A DNA stretch of 64,000 nucleotides from Lepus europaeus (Eukaryota; Chordata; Mammalia; Lagomorpha; Leporidae). Positions 35,966 through 51,020 of this stretch are shown here, one piece after another; position 1 is the first letter of the stretch, and every line of letters starts with the position of its first letter. Location of the stretch: assembly GCF_033115175.1 (NCBI RefSeq), contig NC_084850.1, forward strand, positions 101,309,439 through 101,373,438, in the 5' to 3' direction. The notes under the pieces are model-generated. The model was not told the DNA's origin. It ran no database searches and saw only the letters and a list, made by a program, of their open reading frames with translations. Position numbers and translations under genes: made by a program.

Positions 35966-36142
35966 TTTCATCTCTGGCTTTCCCTGGGATACTTATGCCC
36001 TGCCTTAGTTCCAGAGCCACCTTCAACTTGAAAAGGGGTGTGTGCTAAATTGGCCTTCTTTCACTGTGCATGCGCCGTCTCCCCTCACACATGGTCAACA
36101 TGAGCCTGCTGAAATCAACCCCGAAACACAGAGGCAATGAAT

Positions 36143-36232
36143 AAGGGTGCTTCAAAAAGTTCATGGCAAATGGAATTAAAGGATGCTTCTTTTGGCACCA
36201 AACATAATCGTGAAATCTATGCATACAAGTAT
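36143..36232. mobile_element. Mariner-like MITE, left arm
   Basis: TAAGGGTGCTTCAAAAAGTT, GGAATTAAAGGATG, TTTTGGCACCAAA and GAAATCTATGCATA; the right arm is replaced by LTR-like sequence. Confidence 0.65.
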
Positions 36233-36560
36233 TAGTTGCTCATGCTCCTGTCACTAAATACCACAGACTGGGTGCCCTCAACAACAGACACGTATTTTCT
36301 CATGGTCTGGAGGTTGGAAGTTCAAGGTCAAGGTGCCTACAGGGTTGGTTTCTGGTAAGGGCTCTTTTTGTGACTTGTGATGGTGGCCTTCTTGTTGTGT
36401 CCTCACATGGTCTTTTCTCTGTGCATGTGTGTGGAGAAAGCAAGCTCAGGTGTCCCTTTCTCTTCTTATAAGGACACTAGTCCTATCATGTTAGGATCCT
36501 ACCCTTATGATCTCATTTAACCTTAATTATCTCCCTAAAGGCCCTATATCCAATAGCCAG
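36228..36560 (-). mobile_element. MaLR-like LTR, antisense
   Basis: ATACCACAGACTGGGTGCC, GTTCAAGGTCAAGGTGCC, TATAAGGACACTAGTCCTAT and CATTTAACCTTAATTATCTC follow an abundant old mammalian LTR-type repeat. Subfamily not assigned. Confidence 0.5.
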
Positions 36561-36621
36561 CCCTCTTTATTGGCTGGTCCCATGTCTGTGGATTCAACCA
36601 GCCACAGACTGTAAATATTTT

Positions 36622-36953
36622 TTCTTTTAAAAGATTTGTTTATTTATTTGTGAGGCAGAATTACAGACAGAGAAGGAGAGACAGAGGGAGAGGTCTTTCA
36701 TGCTTTGGTTCACTCCCCAAATGGCCGCAATGGCCGGAGCTGGGCCAATCCGAAGCCAGGAGCTGCAAACTTCGTTTGAGTCTCCTACTTGGGTGCAGGG
36801 GCCCAAGCACCTGGGCCATATTCCACTGCTTTCCCAGGTCATTAGCAGAGAGCTGGATTGGAAGTGGAGCTGCCAGGACTCGAACAAGTAGCCATATGGG
36901 ATGTCAGCACCAAAGGCGGAGGCTTAACCTACTATGCCACAGTGCTGGCCCCA
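36622..36953 (-). mobile_element. C-SINE
   Basis: TTTAAAAGATTTGTTTATTT to CCACAGTGCTGGCCCC. Confidence 0.9.
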
Positions 36954-37124
36954 AGACTACAAATATTTCAAAAATAGAAAAAGAAAATTGCACCTGTACC
37001 GAATATGTTACAGGCAGCTTCCCCTCCTCCCTACCCCGCCTTGTCTTTTCCTCTAAACTATGCAGTATGACTACTATTTAAACAGCATTTACCTGGTACT
37101 AGGTATTACAAGTAATCTTGACAG

Positions 37125-37219
37125 TTTTTTTAAAGATTTATTTATTTATTTGAAAGAGTTACACAGAGAGAGAAGGAGAGGGAGAGGGAGAGGGAGAGGG
37201 AGAGGGAGAGGGAGAGGGA

Positions 37220-37264
<45 letters not shown>

Positions 37265-37524
37265 TTTCATCTGCTGATTCACTCCCCAGTTGGCTGCTAT
37301 GCCTGGAGCTGTACCAATTCAAAGCCAGGATCCAGGAGCTTCTTACAGGTCTCCCACATGGGTGCAGGGGCCCAAAGACTTGGGTCATCTTCCACTGCTT
37401 TCCCAGGCCATAGCAGAGAGCTGGATCGGAAGTGGAGTAGCCAGGACTTGAACCTGTGCCCATATGGGATGCTGGCACTGCAGGCGGCGGCTTAACACAT
37501 TATTGCCACAGTTCTGGCCTCATT
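37125..37524 (-). mobile_element. C-SINE with (GGGAGA)n(GA)n
   Basis: TTTAAAGATTTATTTATTTA, expanded GGGAGA units at 37175-37227 and GA units to 37262, ending GCCACAGTTCTGGCC. Confidence 0.9.
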
Positions 37525-37744
37525 GACAGGTTTTAAAGTATAGGGGAGGCTATACATGATTCTGTGCAAATATGACACCACGTAATAGAAAGGACTTGAA
37601 CATCTGTGGATTTTGGCATCCAAGGGGGAGGGGTCCTGGAGCCAACCTCCTGAGGACACCAAGGGACAGCTGTGAGTCACAGTGGAGGTGAAGGCTCCAA
37701 CATTTGAATATAAACAAATTCACAACTCGGTCCGGAACAAAGAA

Positions 37745-38038
37745 CAGTTACACGGAGAAGTGGCAGGATGGTATAGCTCCTCTTGCTCAGGTGTGTGCCT
37801 GAGACGACTCTCTCTGGACTGGGCCAGGCCAAAGCCAGGAGTCAGGTACTCAGTGGGAGACTCTCACATGGGTGGCAGAAACCCAAATACTTGGGCCATC
37901 ATCTGCTGCCTCCCCGGATGTGCATTAGCAGGGCTCTGGATCTGAAATGGAGGCAGGCCTTGATCTCAGGCACTCTGATAGGGGTCGTAGGCAGCCCAAG
38001 TTGCAGCCTAACCCACTGTGCTACAGTGTTGCTCCCAG
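37745..38038 (-). mobile_element. C-SINE, old degraded copy
   Basis: TGGGCCAGGCCAAAGCCAGG, CCATCATCTGCTGCCTCC and GCTACAGTGTTGCTCCCA. Confidence 0.65.
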
Positions 38039-38062
38039 AACATCTTTAAATTCTTCTTTTAA

Positions 38063-38400
38063 ACGGGGGCCAGGATTTTAGCATAGCTGGTAAAGCTGCC
38101 GCCTGTGATGCTGACATCTCATAAGGGCACCAGTTTGTGTCCCAGCTGCTCTTCTTCCATCCATCTCTCTGCTAATGGCCTGGGAAAAGCAGAGGAAAAT
38201 GACCAAAGTGTTTGGGCCACTGCCACCCACGTGGGAGACCCTGATGAAGTTCCTGGCTCCTGGCTTCCATCTGGCCCAGTCCTAGGCGTTGTGGCCATCC
38301 GGGGAAGTGAACCAGCAGATAGAAGATTCTCTCTCTCTCTCTCCATCTCTCTCTCTCTAACTCTCACTTTCTCACTTTTTTGTAAAACTTGTTTCAAAAA
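38063..38400 (+). mobile_element. C-SINE
   Basis: CGGGGGCCAGGATTTTAGCA to an A-rich end. Confidence 0.85.
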
Positions 38401-38690
38401 ATGTATTTCATAGGCAAAGACACAGAGAAAGATCTTCTAGCCTCTGGTTCACTCCCCACATGCCCACAACAGCCAGGGCTGGGCCAGGCGGAAGCCAGGA
38501 GCCCAGAACTCCATCTGGGTCTCCCACATGGGTGGCAGGGATCCAAGTACTTGAGTCATCAACTGCTGCTTTCCAGATGTTCATTAGCAGAGGGCTGGAA
38601 AACGAAGTGGAGCTGAGACTTGAACCCAGGCATTCCGATAGGGGATGCAGGTGTCCATCCTCTGTCGGATGCCCACCACCTCTTTTTTCT
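38401..38690 (-). mobile_element. C-SINE, old copy
   Basis: ATGTATTTCATAGGCAAAGA to GATGCCCACCACC. Confidence 0.7.
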
Positions 38691-38765
38691 TCCTTCCTTC
38701 CTTCCTTCCTTCCTTCCTTCCTTCCTTCCTTCCTTCCTTCCTTCCTTCCTTCCTTCCTTTCTTTT
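38691..38765. repeat. (CTTC)n microsatellite
   Basis: About 17 units, next to an old SINE; in frame it would read L-P-S-F, which is not a protein. Confidence 0.97.
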
Positions 38766-38904
38766 TGACATAGAGTTATTTATTGTATCCAAAGTACAGC
38801 ACTTTTTTTTGCCATATTATAATTTGAAAAGATATAATGAACACACAATGAAATTCATCCTCTTGATGTACAGTGAGTTAGGACCAACAAAAGCGGTTAT
38901 ATAA

Positions 38905-39190
38905 CCACTGCCACAGCAGCCAGAGGGATCCTGTTACAACCCAAGTTAGCCCCAGCCCTCCTCAGCTCGGGGCCCTGCTGTGGCTCTCCCTTTACTCAGA
39001 TTAAGAGCTAAAGTCCTCTCTGCGGCCCATGAGGCATAGACCATCTCTGACCTCAGCTCCTGCCACTGGCCCCTTCACTCACTCTATTCCTGCCTCCACT
39101 GGTTTCCTCTTTGTTCCTCAATTGTACCAGGCAGGCTCTTGCCTCAGGGCCTTTGCACAGGCTTTTCCCTTTGCTTGGATCCCTTTCCCC
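38905..39190 (+). mobile_element. L2 fragment
   Basis: GGGATCCTGTTACAACCCAA, CTGTGGCTCTCCC and CAGGGCCTTTGCACAGGC follow L2 order, like the copy at 10405. Confidence 0.7.
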
Positions 39191-39199
39191 CTTGATATT

Positions 39200-40330
39200 C
39201 CTCCTGGGTCACACTGACTGTTGCGTGGACTCCTCCAGGTCTCACAGTCTGGGATGTGGACACTCCTGGGATCACACAGGTGGGAGTGTACACACATATG
39301 ATGTCACATTTTGGGGGAGCAATATTAGGGTCACACTGACTGGGGTGTGCACACTACATGCCTGAGAGTCAAACAGAGGAGGGTGTTGTGGAAAACATCT
39401 TTTAAGATGTTTATTTCAGCACAAAAATACTTGCAATCCAGTTTTGCGTAACACATTTCCTGTGAACTTTTTGAAGATCCTTTGTACACACATGATGACG
39501 TCACTACACTTGGGGTAAGCATTCTGGGGCATGCTGATTGCAGTGTGGACACTGGGGTTTGGCATCTGCATAGTCACAAGTAATCTGGAGTGGTTACTCC
39601 TGAAGTACCCCAGACTGGGGCGGTGTACTCCTGGGGACACCTAGTTTGGGGTGTGAACACTGGGAGTCGCACAGATGGAGACAAGGACAGGACTGAGGAT
39701 ACCAATAGGGAAGAGACACAACTGTGGTCAAACATGAGGGGGGGTACCCCTGGATTCTCACAAGCTTGGCTGTGGCCACCCCTGTGGTTACACCATGTGT
39801 GATGTGGATGCTTCCAGGGGTGACGTACACTGAGGGCATCACTGAGGGACACTTCCGGGGATCACATCCCCGAGCCACAGAGATTGTAGAATGGCCACCC
39901 CAGGCTCCCAGAGACTCAGTGTGGGCACTTGTCGACTCCGTCCTAATGGCGCAGAAACACCCTGGGAGTGTCAGCAGTCACGTAGCCTTCGGTCATACAT
40001 TCTTGTGCCGTGCATAGTCCTGGGACCACACAGTTGGGTGTGGCTATTCTTGTGGTCAGACTAGAGCATAAACACACCTCTAACTGCACACCCTTCTAGA
40101 GTTTAAATATCACTTTGGACTGGGGACTCAATACCTATTGTCAAAGATGTGTGCATTCTGCTGGGGTCACTTAGACTGTGGTGTGACAACTCCTGGGTCA
40201 GTCACAGAGAATGTTTTTGAAGACACAGAATTCAGCTGCAGAAAATGGTTCTGCCTACATAGCTGGGGAGTTTCTGTCCACTCCTGCTCATTCAACTGTA
40301 TGAATGTAAGACTGTAAGCAGGGCTTTCTG
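39200..40330. repeat. Decayed tandem tract, unit about 35-50 bp, about 1.1 kb
   Basis: Variants of CTCCTGGGGTCACACAG followed by CTGGGGTGTGGACAC recur with indels, interrupted by a mariner-like copy at 39395-39490. Confidence 0.5.
39395..39490. mobile_element. Mariner-like MITE fragment inside the tandem tract
   Basis: GTTTATTTCAGCACAAAAAT, TTGCAATCCA and GTGAACTTTTTGAAGATCC. Confidence 0.5.
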
Positions 40331-40439
40331 ACACTCTACAAGAGAGAGTTTATAAACCTACAAAATGTATTCTGGGGAGCTGTTTGGTGTCTGGTTAAAT
40401 CTGTGTACCCCTTTACAGATTATTTTTAAAAAAACCACT

Positions 40440-40712
40440 CTACCTTTCATTATTTATTTGAGATGGAGACCTCCCATTCACTGGCTCACCCAAAAATCTG
40501 CAAAGGTTGGGGCCAAAGCCAGGAGCCAGGAACTTAGTCCAGGTCTCCCACACAAGGGGCAGGAACTCAATGCCTCGAACATCATCATTTGTGCCAACCC
40601 AGGGTCTGCATTGGCAGGAAGCTAGAATCAGGAGCTGGGAATCAAACTCAGGTACCCCAGATATGGGATATGGGTGTATTAACCTCTAGGCTAAATGCTT
40701 GCTCTCAGAATA
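40440..40712 (-). mobile_element. C-SINE, old copy
   Basis: TTCATTATTTATTTGAGATG to CTAGGCTAAATGCTTGCTCTC pattern. Confidence 0.65.
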
Positions 40713-40807
40713 TTTTTAAAAGTGCACATGTCTTCATGTGTGTGCACATACACAAGCATGATGGTACTTCAGAAAGTTTCTGGAAAGATGGAACCAGAAG
40801 TTTATTT

Positions 40808-41115
40808 TGGGGGCTGGTGCTGTGGCATAGTGGGTAAAGCTGCCGTTGCCACCTGCAGTGCCGGCATCCCATATGGGTGCTGGTTCAAGTCCTGGCTGCT
40901 CTACTTTTGATCCAGCTCTCTGCTATGGCCTGGGAAAGCAGTGGAAGGTGGCCCAAGTCCTTGGGTCCCTGCAAACATGTGGGAGATCCAGAAGAAGCTC
41001 CTGGCCCCTGGCTTTGGATCAGCACAGTTTTGGCCATCGCGGCCAATTGGAGAGTGAACCAGTGGGTGGAAAACCTCTCTCTAACTCTGCCTTTCAAACA
41101 AATACATCTTTTTCT
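40808..41115 (+). mobile_element. C-SINE, first of three in the MITE
   Basis: GGGGGCTGGTGCTGTGGCAT to AAACAAATACATC, followed by a repeat of AGTTTATTTTGG. Confidence 0.9.
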
Positions 41116-41132
41116 AAAAGAAAGTTTATTTT

Positions 41133-41355
41133 GGGGCTGGTGCTGTGGCATAGTAGGTTAAGCCTTTGCCTGCAGCGCTGGTATCGCATATGGCTGCTCC
41201 TCTTCTGATCCAGCTGTTAATGCACCTGGGAAAGTAGTGAACTATGACCCAAGTGCTTGGGCCCCTGTGCCCACATGGGGGATCTAAATGAAGCTCCAAA
41301 CTCCTGGCTTCAGCCTGGCCCAGCCCTGACTTTTGCAGCCATTTGGAGAGTGAAC
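41133..41355 (+). mobile_element. C-SINE, second of three, 3' end missing
   Basis: GGGGCTGGTGCTGTGGCATA to TTGGAGAGTGAACCAT, where the third copy starts; its own A-tail is absent. Confidence 0.85.
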
Positions 41356-41655
41356 CATGGGGCTGGCATTGTGGCATAGTAGGCTAAGTCTGCCTGCGGC
41401 ACCAGCATCCCATGTGGGTGCTGGATTGTGTCCTGGTTGCTCCTCTTCCAAGTTAGCTCTCTGCTTATGGCCTGGGAAAGCAGTGGAAGATGGCCCAAGT
41501 GCTTGGGCCCCTGTATCCATGTGGGATACCCAGAAGCTCCTGGCTCCTGGCTTTGGATTGGCTCAGCTCTGGCTATTACAGCCATTTAGGGAGTAAATCA
41601 GTGGATGGAAGACTTCTGTAACTTGGCCTCTCAAATAAAAATTTTTTAAAAAAAG
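41356..41655 (+). mobile_element. C-SINE, third of three
   Basis: GGGGCTGGCATTGTGGCATA to CAAATAAAAATTTTTTAA, then AAGTTTATTTTG of the MITE. Confidence 0.88.
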
Positions 41656-42774
41656 TTTATTTTGATGCAAACAAATTGAAATTCATGCAGTCTTCTTATA
41701 ATATGCATTTTATACAACTTTTTGGGAAGACTCCTCATATGCATGAACCTCAAACATTTTTATGCCAAAATAAACTTATATCTAATTCCATTTTCCATGA
41801 ACTTTTTGAAGCACCCTATACACTGTATTACAATGGGAACCCACTATACTGAAATTTAATTATTAATACGTATGAAATTGAAACAAAATTGGGGTGCAGT
41901 AACATATGGGGCTTCTTTTTTAATTAGAACACCGAATTATAAAATCTGCCATCATTCATAGCAGTGACAAATATGAAAAATATTGTCATATGCCTTCAAC
42001 TGTAACATAACTTAAAAAAGGGTATTTTGTGTCAGTGAGAAAATCACACGTATTGCTTTTCCTATTGTGACTTGTTGCCAGCATTCCTAACTGGGAACCA
42101 AGCTAAATTTGAGTCATTCATGAAAAGGTGCGACATTTTCCTCCATCAAATTCATGGATACCCTCATTTCTATCCAAGTTAAAAGTCTTTGCTTTAGGAG
42201 GGAGTTGTGGACATAATTACGACACCCCTGGAGAGGTATCGACACGAGGCGAAGCCTCAGTCAGGAATTCGACAGACTCGTGTTGTTTCTTTCCTTGGTG
42301 TCTTTGTGGTGACCATTGCAGATTCCAACATGTGGCTTGCTTGTTCGGGCTCCACTGATGACATTTTAAAAATAGGTTCGAGTTCTGGCTTTCCTGATCA
42401 CAAGCAGCTTTGGTGTTTCTATCAGCTTGCCAGCTCACTGAGGGTGAAAGAAAAAGAGTGTCAAATAAAGATGTATGTTCCCACTTTCTTCTACTATAAT
42501 CATTGTTCATTAAACTGCTAACATCTTGGTGGCTCTTTCCCCTACTTTTACAGTGAACCGTAGCAGACAGAAAGCAAAAATGCATGAAACATAAATTCAG
42601 TTGCATGAGCGACTGCTCTAAGGCATTCTTTTGTGTAGAGTGTTCCTTTGCACTGTTCCCAGGGCATTTACCATGATTTCCTGGGGATACAAAGAGTGCT
42701 GCTAGGAACTCTAGCACTCAGTTCTCAGGAGTGGACGAGGCATACACACAGCTACCATAGATAGTAGTTAAGTT

Positions 42775-43300
42775 GCCACATTGGCCACGTCTTTCCACTT
42801 CCAGCAGTGTATCAGAGGATCCTAATTGCTACACATCCTTCCAACCATTCAGCGTTGTCCATCTTGTTAGTTTTAGCTTGCATTTCCCTGTGGAGCAGAT
42901 TTTCACCTGCTTACTGGCCATTCTCATATTTATCTGTTCATTTGAAAAGCAGATTGACAGAGACTGAGAGGTCTTCCATCCACTGCTTCACTCCTCAAAT
43001 GGCCACAACAGCTGAGACTGAAGCCAGGAGCCAGGAACTCCTCCATCCAGGTCCCCCATGTGGGTGACAAGAACTCAGGTTAAGCACTCGAGCCATCACC
43101 TGCTGCTTCCCAGGTGCATTAGCAGGGACCTGGATAGGTTGCAGAGCAGCCAAGACCCAAACTGGTGCCCCAATATGGGATGTAAGCATCCCAAATGGTG
43201 GCTTAACCTGTTGTGCCACAGCACCTGCCCCTCATTTTCATATTTTTTTCCTTCCTGATTTATAAGTCCTCTTTAATATTGATACAATAAACAGAGCTTG
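42775..43300. mobile_element. Old L1 fragment split by a C-SINE
   Basis: CCACTTCCAGCAGTGTATCA, TTGCATTTCCCTGTGGAG and CTGCTTACTGGCCATTCTCA follow old L1 3' sequence; resumes near 43240. Confidence 0.6.
42925..43235 (-). mobile_element. C-SINE inside L1
   Basis: ATTTATCTGTTCATTTGAAA to CCACAGCACCTGCCCC, with TTTTCATATTT-like duplication. Confidence 0.8.
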
Positions 43301-43511
43301 TAAACACCTTTTCCCAGTATGATTTGCTGCTTCAGTGTTGTTTTTTTTTTAATAAGGCATCTACACGTGGATTCCTTCCTTTGCCCAAACATTAACCAGA
43401 GAGGTCTTCCATGACAGCCATGGAAATACTATAGACATTGTGCCTAGAATTCTTGACTCTCTATACCCTGCTTTTTTTTCTATTCTCCATATCCCATATT
43501 CTTTTTACTTA

Positions 43512-43745
43512 TTATATATCAGGGTACTTCAAGAAGTTCACAGAAAAATTGATTTTAGAAGGGAAGTTTATTTTGGCACAAAAACTCATGAAATCCTTGC
43601 ATATAAGTGGTCTTCAAAACGTTCATGGTGAATGTGGGTTTCTGAAAAAACGAGGCATAGATTTCACAGATTTGGGAGGCACCAAAGTAAACTGATGTTA
43701 TTCCATTTCCCCATGAGCTTTTTGAAAGATGCTCCTATATCAGAA
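43512..43745. mobile_element. Mariner-like palindromic MITE, near complete
   Basis: GGGTACTTCAAGAAGTTCAC to GAGCTTTTTGAAAGATGCTC; both ends are bordered by TATATCAG, and the arms can pair over more than 40 bp with a short centre. Confidence 0.7.
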
Positions 43746-43754
43746 GGAATAAAG

Positions 43755-43757
43755 GAG

Positions 43758-43838
<81 letters not shown>
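43755..43838. repeat. (TA)n(TG)n(TA)n compound microsatellite
   Basis: TA, then about 13 TG units, then about 20 TA units; self-complementary TA blocks could form a cruciform. Confidence 0.95.
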
Positions 43839-43842
<4 letters not shown>

Positions 43843-43854
43843 CAAGCTGTATAG

Positions 43855-44085
43855 TGTCTGTGCAAGCTCAGGTGTTCACAGGCTGCCTTATTTTTCCTGC
43901 CTCTGGCACAAATCAGCAGTTCCACAAGGGCCAAGACCTGTGCCTCTTTTGTTCTCGGCTCTATTTCCAAACCTGGAACCACACCGGGGCCCATGGTACA
44001 TGCTCAACATTTACCAAATGCCTCAATTTGTGCAATGCTTCAAGTAGGCCCTGGCACACCTTAGTAAAAAGGTTGGTTGACTAAA
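43855..44085 (+). mobile_element. L2 3' end fragment
   Basis: TTTGTTCTCGGCTCTATTTC, GGTACATGCTCAACATTTAC; lies where the FTSJ1 3' UTR is expected. Confidence 0.55.
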
Positions 44086-44164
44086 AATCTTATCAGTTGG
44101 TAGAGAAAGCGCAAAGGTGAAATTTTAACAGAGTTCAAGGGGCCCTCACTCAAACTTACCCACG

Positions 44165-48368
<4,204 letters not shown>

Positions 48369-49182
48369 CTACCACCTCCCTGTGCAGGGCGGAGAGAACC
48401 ACACACAACAAAGTGGGCTCACCTGACTCACCCGCATGACAACAGCCTTTCCATGAAGGTGGACCATCCCTACCCCCCCACCCCTCGGGGATCACATCCT
48501 CATCCATGTCCCGTTACCTTTCAGTTAGTTGCCCACTCTCCCACTCCGTCGTTAAGCAATCAATGGGGTGAGCACGTCGACTACCACACTCCTATCAGCC
48601 CCCGCTGATTCCCAGGTAACCTCCCACCAGGCTTCTAAGACTCTCACGACCACAAAGCCCCTGACTCCAGTGGGACCATGAGATCCTCCTCGAGGCAGCT
48701 CCGCGGGTATCCGGACTGTTGAGTTCCCATGCTCCCTGCCGCGCACCCCGCACGCTCGTCCCCTATGCGGACAAACCTTGGGTCTGAAGTCCACCAGGTA
48801 GCAGCCGCCGGAATTGTGCAGCTGCAGCGCTCAGGGCGGTCCCCGCTCCTTCCCTGGCCGGCGGGACCGCGTAGACGTGCCTCCACACTCTCGGCTTGGA
48901 GCTCCGTCCTCGGCACCCCAGGGGCCTCCCTTAGCTTTCCGCGTGGGGAGAAGGGGCAGGAAGGAGGCTTGTCCGCCTGCAGCTCAAGCCCTGGTAAGAG
49001 CGCAAACAGGTGAGAAAACGTAGAGCTTCAGTTTGTGTTCGCAGCTGCCCTGAACGCCGGTCGCACATGCCTAAAAGTTACCGCGACCAGCCTAGCTCGG
49101 CACAGCGGAGAGACCTGGACCCAACCTGAACGTACAACGTGTGTCCCGTCATCTTGGGTCGACGTATCGGAGAAACGCAAAC

Positions 49183-49204
49183 TGCTGTTCCCAGAATGCA
49201 ACGG
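49183..49204 (+). promoter_or_regulatory. ZNF143/THAP11-type SBS motif, copy 1
   Basis: Contains TTCCCAGAATGCA, the core of the ZNF143 SBS consensus, preceded by ACTGCTG in place of ACTACA. It lies in the FTSJ1 CpG-rich promoter. Confidence 0.6.
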
Positions 49205-49357
49205 GCACGACAAAAGAAGGCCTAACTCACGCACGGCGTGGCTGAAACGTCGCGAAGCTTGAGAGCTGATTCTTTGTTCTTTTGTTCCAAGGCCAAGTTC
49301 GGTTTCCTCCCTGGCCCCTCCCTTCTCGGATCGTGGTGGTCGGTCGTCGAGCCCGAG

Positions 49358-49380
49358 GACTACATTTCCCAAGATGCAAC
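49358..49380 (+). promoter_or_regulatory. ZNF143-type SBS motif, copy 2
   Basis: ACTACATTTCCCAAGATGC fits the longer SBS consensus (ACTACA followed by a TTCCCA-ATGC core), about 175 bp from copy 1 in the same orientation, and followed by a similar AACG(A/G)GCACGA. Confidence 0.65.
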
Positions 49381-49744
49381 GAGCACGATGACACCCATTG
49401 GTTTTACGCTTGGCGCGAAGCGAAATAACCGCTGGGGGCATCCACGCGACAGTAAGGATGGCGCGTGGGCGAAGTGCGCCTTCGCGCGGAAGCTACTGTG
49501 CCGCGTTTTCGAATCCCATTTCGCTAATTAGCCGAACTGCCTGAAGTTTGCTAGCTCAGAGCTTTAGTTTCCCCATCTGGAAAATGGGGCTAATCGATAG
49601 TACACATTCGATGCCGTTATTGGGAGGATGAAATAATTATAGCGTACCGCACTGTTTGGCTTTTTGTATTTCTCCGTTCTTTACACATTTTTGACTGCTG
49701 CCCCCACATACATGAAAAATCTAGACCCAGCACATAAACATGGT

Positions 49745-49835
49745 AATGATATAAATGAATTAATAATAATGAAAACATCATAGCATTTACTATGTGCTAG
49801 GCACTATCAAGTGCTCTCTTAAGTGCTGGTAAATG
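49745..49835 (+). mobile_element. MIR-like core
   Basis: AGCATTTACTATGTGCTAGG and GCACTATCAAGTGCT. Confidence 0.65.
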
Positions 49836-50309
49836 GTTAACCGGCTTTCGGGAAGGGAGGCTCTGGTTTCTAACATTTTCCACTTCCCATGGTTTACATA
49901 ACGATCATCTTGTCAACTTAGCAGTTACCAACTGCGGTCACAGAACACGGAGATACAGGAAAAGCACCATTATATAGTACTTCCACCAGACAGATAAAAT
50001 GCAGTAAAAGCACCATTATATAGCACTTCTACTGGACAGATAAAACAGGGCTAAATGACCTCAAGAGCATAGAGATGTAGTGAAATCCAGTTAGCTAGGA
50101 AGTGGTGACTTTATTACTTAAAAATCTAATTCATTTAATTGTAAGTTGATATTATTTCATTTTTCACAATAACTAACAACCAGTTTGCAAACATTCTTGA
50201 AAACTGAACGAGCAGTCCCTGAACACCTGTACAACCTGGCCCCAGCACAGTGTTCAATTCTTTACTTCGTTCACTCTTTTTTTTTTTTTTATAAATAAGT
50301 CCTTTCTTT

Positions 50310-50658
50310 TAAGATTTATTTATTTATTTGAAAGTAAGAGTTACACAGAGAGAAGGAGAGGCAGAGAGAGAAAGAGAGAGAGAGAGAGAGCGCTCTTCCA
50401 TCTGCTGGTTCACTCCCCAATTAGCCGCAACGGCCAGCCGGAGCTGCGCCCATCCGGAGCCAAGAGCCAGGAGCTTCTTCCGGGTTTCCCATGTGGGTGC
50501 AGGGGCCCAAGGACCTGGGCCATCTTCTACTGCTTTCCCAGGCCATAGCAGAGAGCTGGATCAGAAGTGGAACAGCCGGGTCTCGAACCAGCGCCCATAT
50601 GGGATGCCGGCACTGCAGGCGGCAGCTTTACCTGCTATGCCACAGCGCTGGCCCCGGG
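50310..50658 (-). mobile_element. C-SINE
   Basis: TTTTAAGATTTATTTATTTA to CCACAGCGCTGGCCCC; young, with GA-run at 50365-50390. Confidence 0.93.
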
Positions 50659-50739
50659 TGTATGCTAATATTGTATGAGCAGATATACTAGTATTTGTAT
50701 ACATTTCCTTACTAAAATAACTATGAAATATACTCTATT

Positions 50740-51020
50740 CACGATGTAAATCCATAATGTTGTCTCAGGTGGTGATCAAAGCTATAAAGAATAATAAAGG
50801 AAGCTGGAAGGGGTGGAGAATACAGAGGGGGTTCAGTTGCTGTTTTGGAGGACATAGTCCGGGAAGCCTTGTCCAGAGGGGCGGACTTTTGAGCCCAGAC
50901 CTGAAGGAGAGCGCCCCGTAGGAATATTTGCGGGTAGTGCATTCCAGGCAGAAGGAGCGGCAAATTCGAAGGCCTGAAGTGGAGCTGAACCATTGAGTCC
51001 GCCTTCCTTTGCCCCCTGAG
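50740..51020. other. Old dispersed repeat, unassigned
   Basis: AGACCTGAAGGAGAGCG and TGCATTCCAGGCAGAAGGAG recur in an old mammalian repeat; class not assigned. Confidence 0.35.

Larger units (their letters stand above)
40762..41825. mobile_element. Mariner-like MITE split by three C-SINEs
   Basis: Left arm GGTACTTCAGAAAGTTTCTG to AGTTTATTTTGG (40762-40810); right arm AAGTTTATTTTGATGCAAAC to GAACTTTTTGAAGCACCCTA (41655-41820). Confidence 0.7.
48640..49520 (-). promoter_or_regulatory. FTSJ1: FTSJ1 promoter, CpG-rich region
   Basis: CpG-dense region upstream of the first coding exon, without an obvious TATA box. The non-coding first exon was not resolved: several GT donors are possible (for example GTTTGT near 48775 and GTAACT near 49080). 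It contains two ZNF143-type motifs and could also drive transcripts toward SLC38A5. Confidence 0.65.

Noticed and set aside
38460-38792. Repeated L-P-S-F and K-E-G-R peptides
   Set aside because: Translation of the (CTTC)n microsatellite, not a repeat protein.
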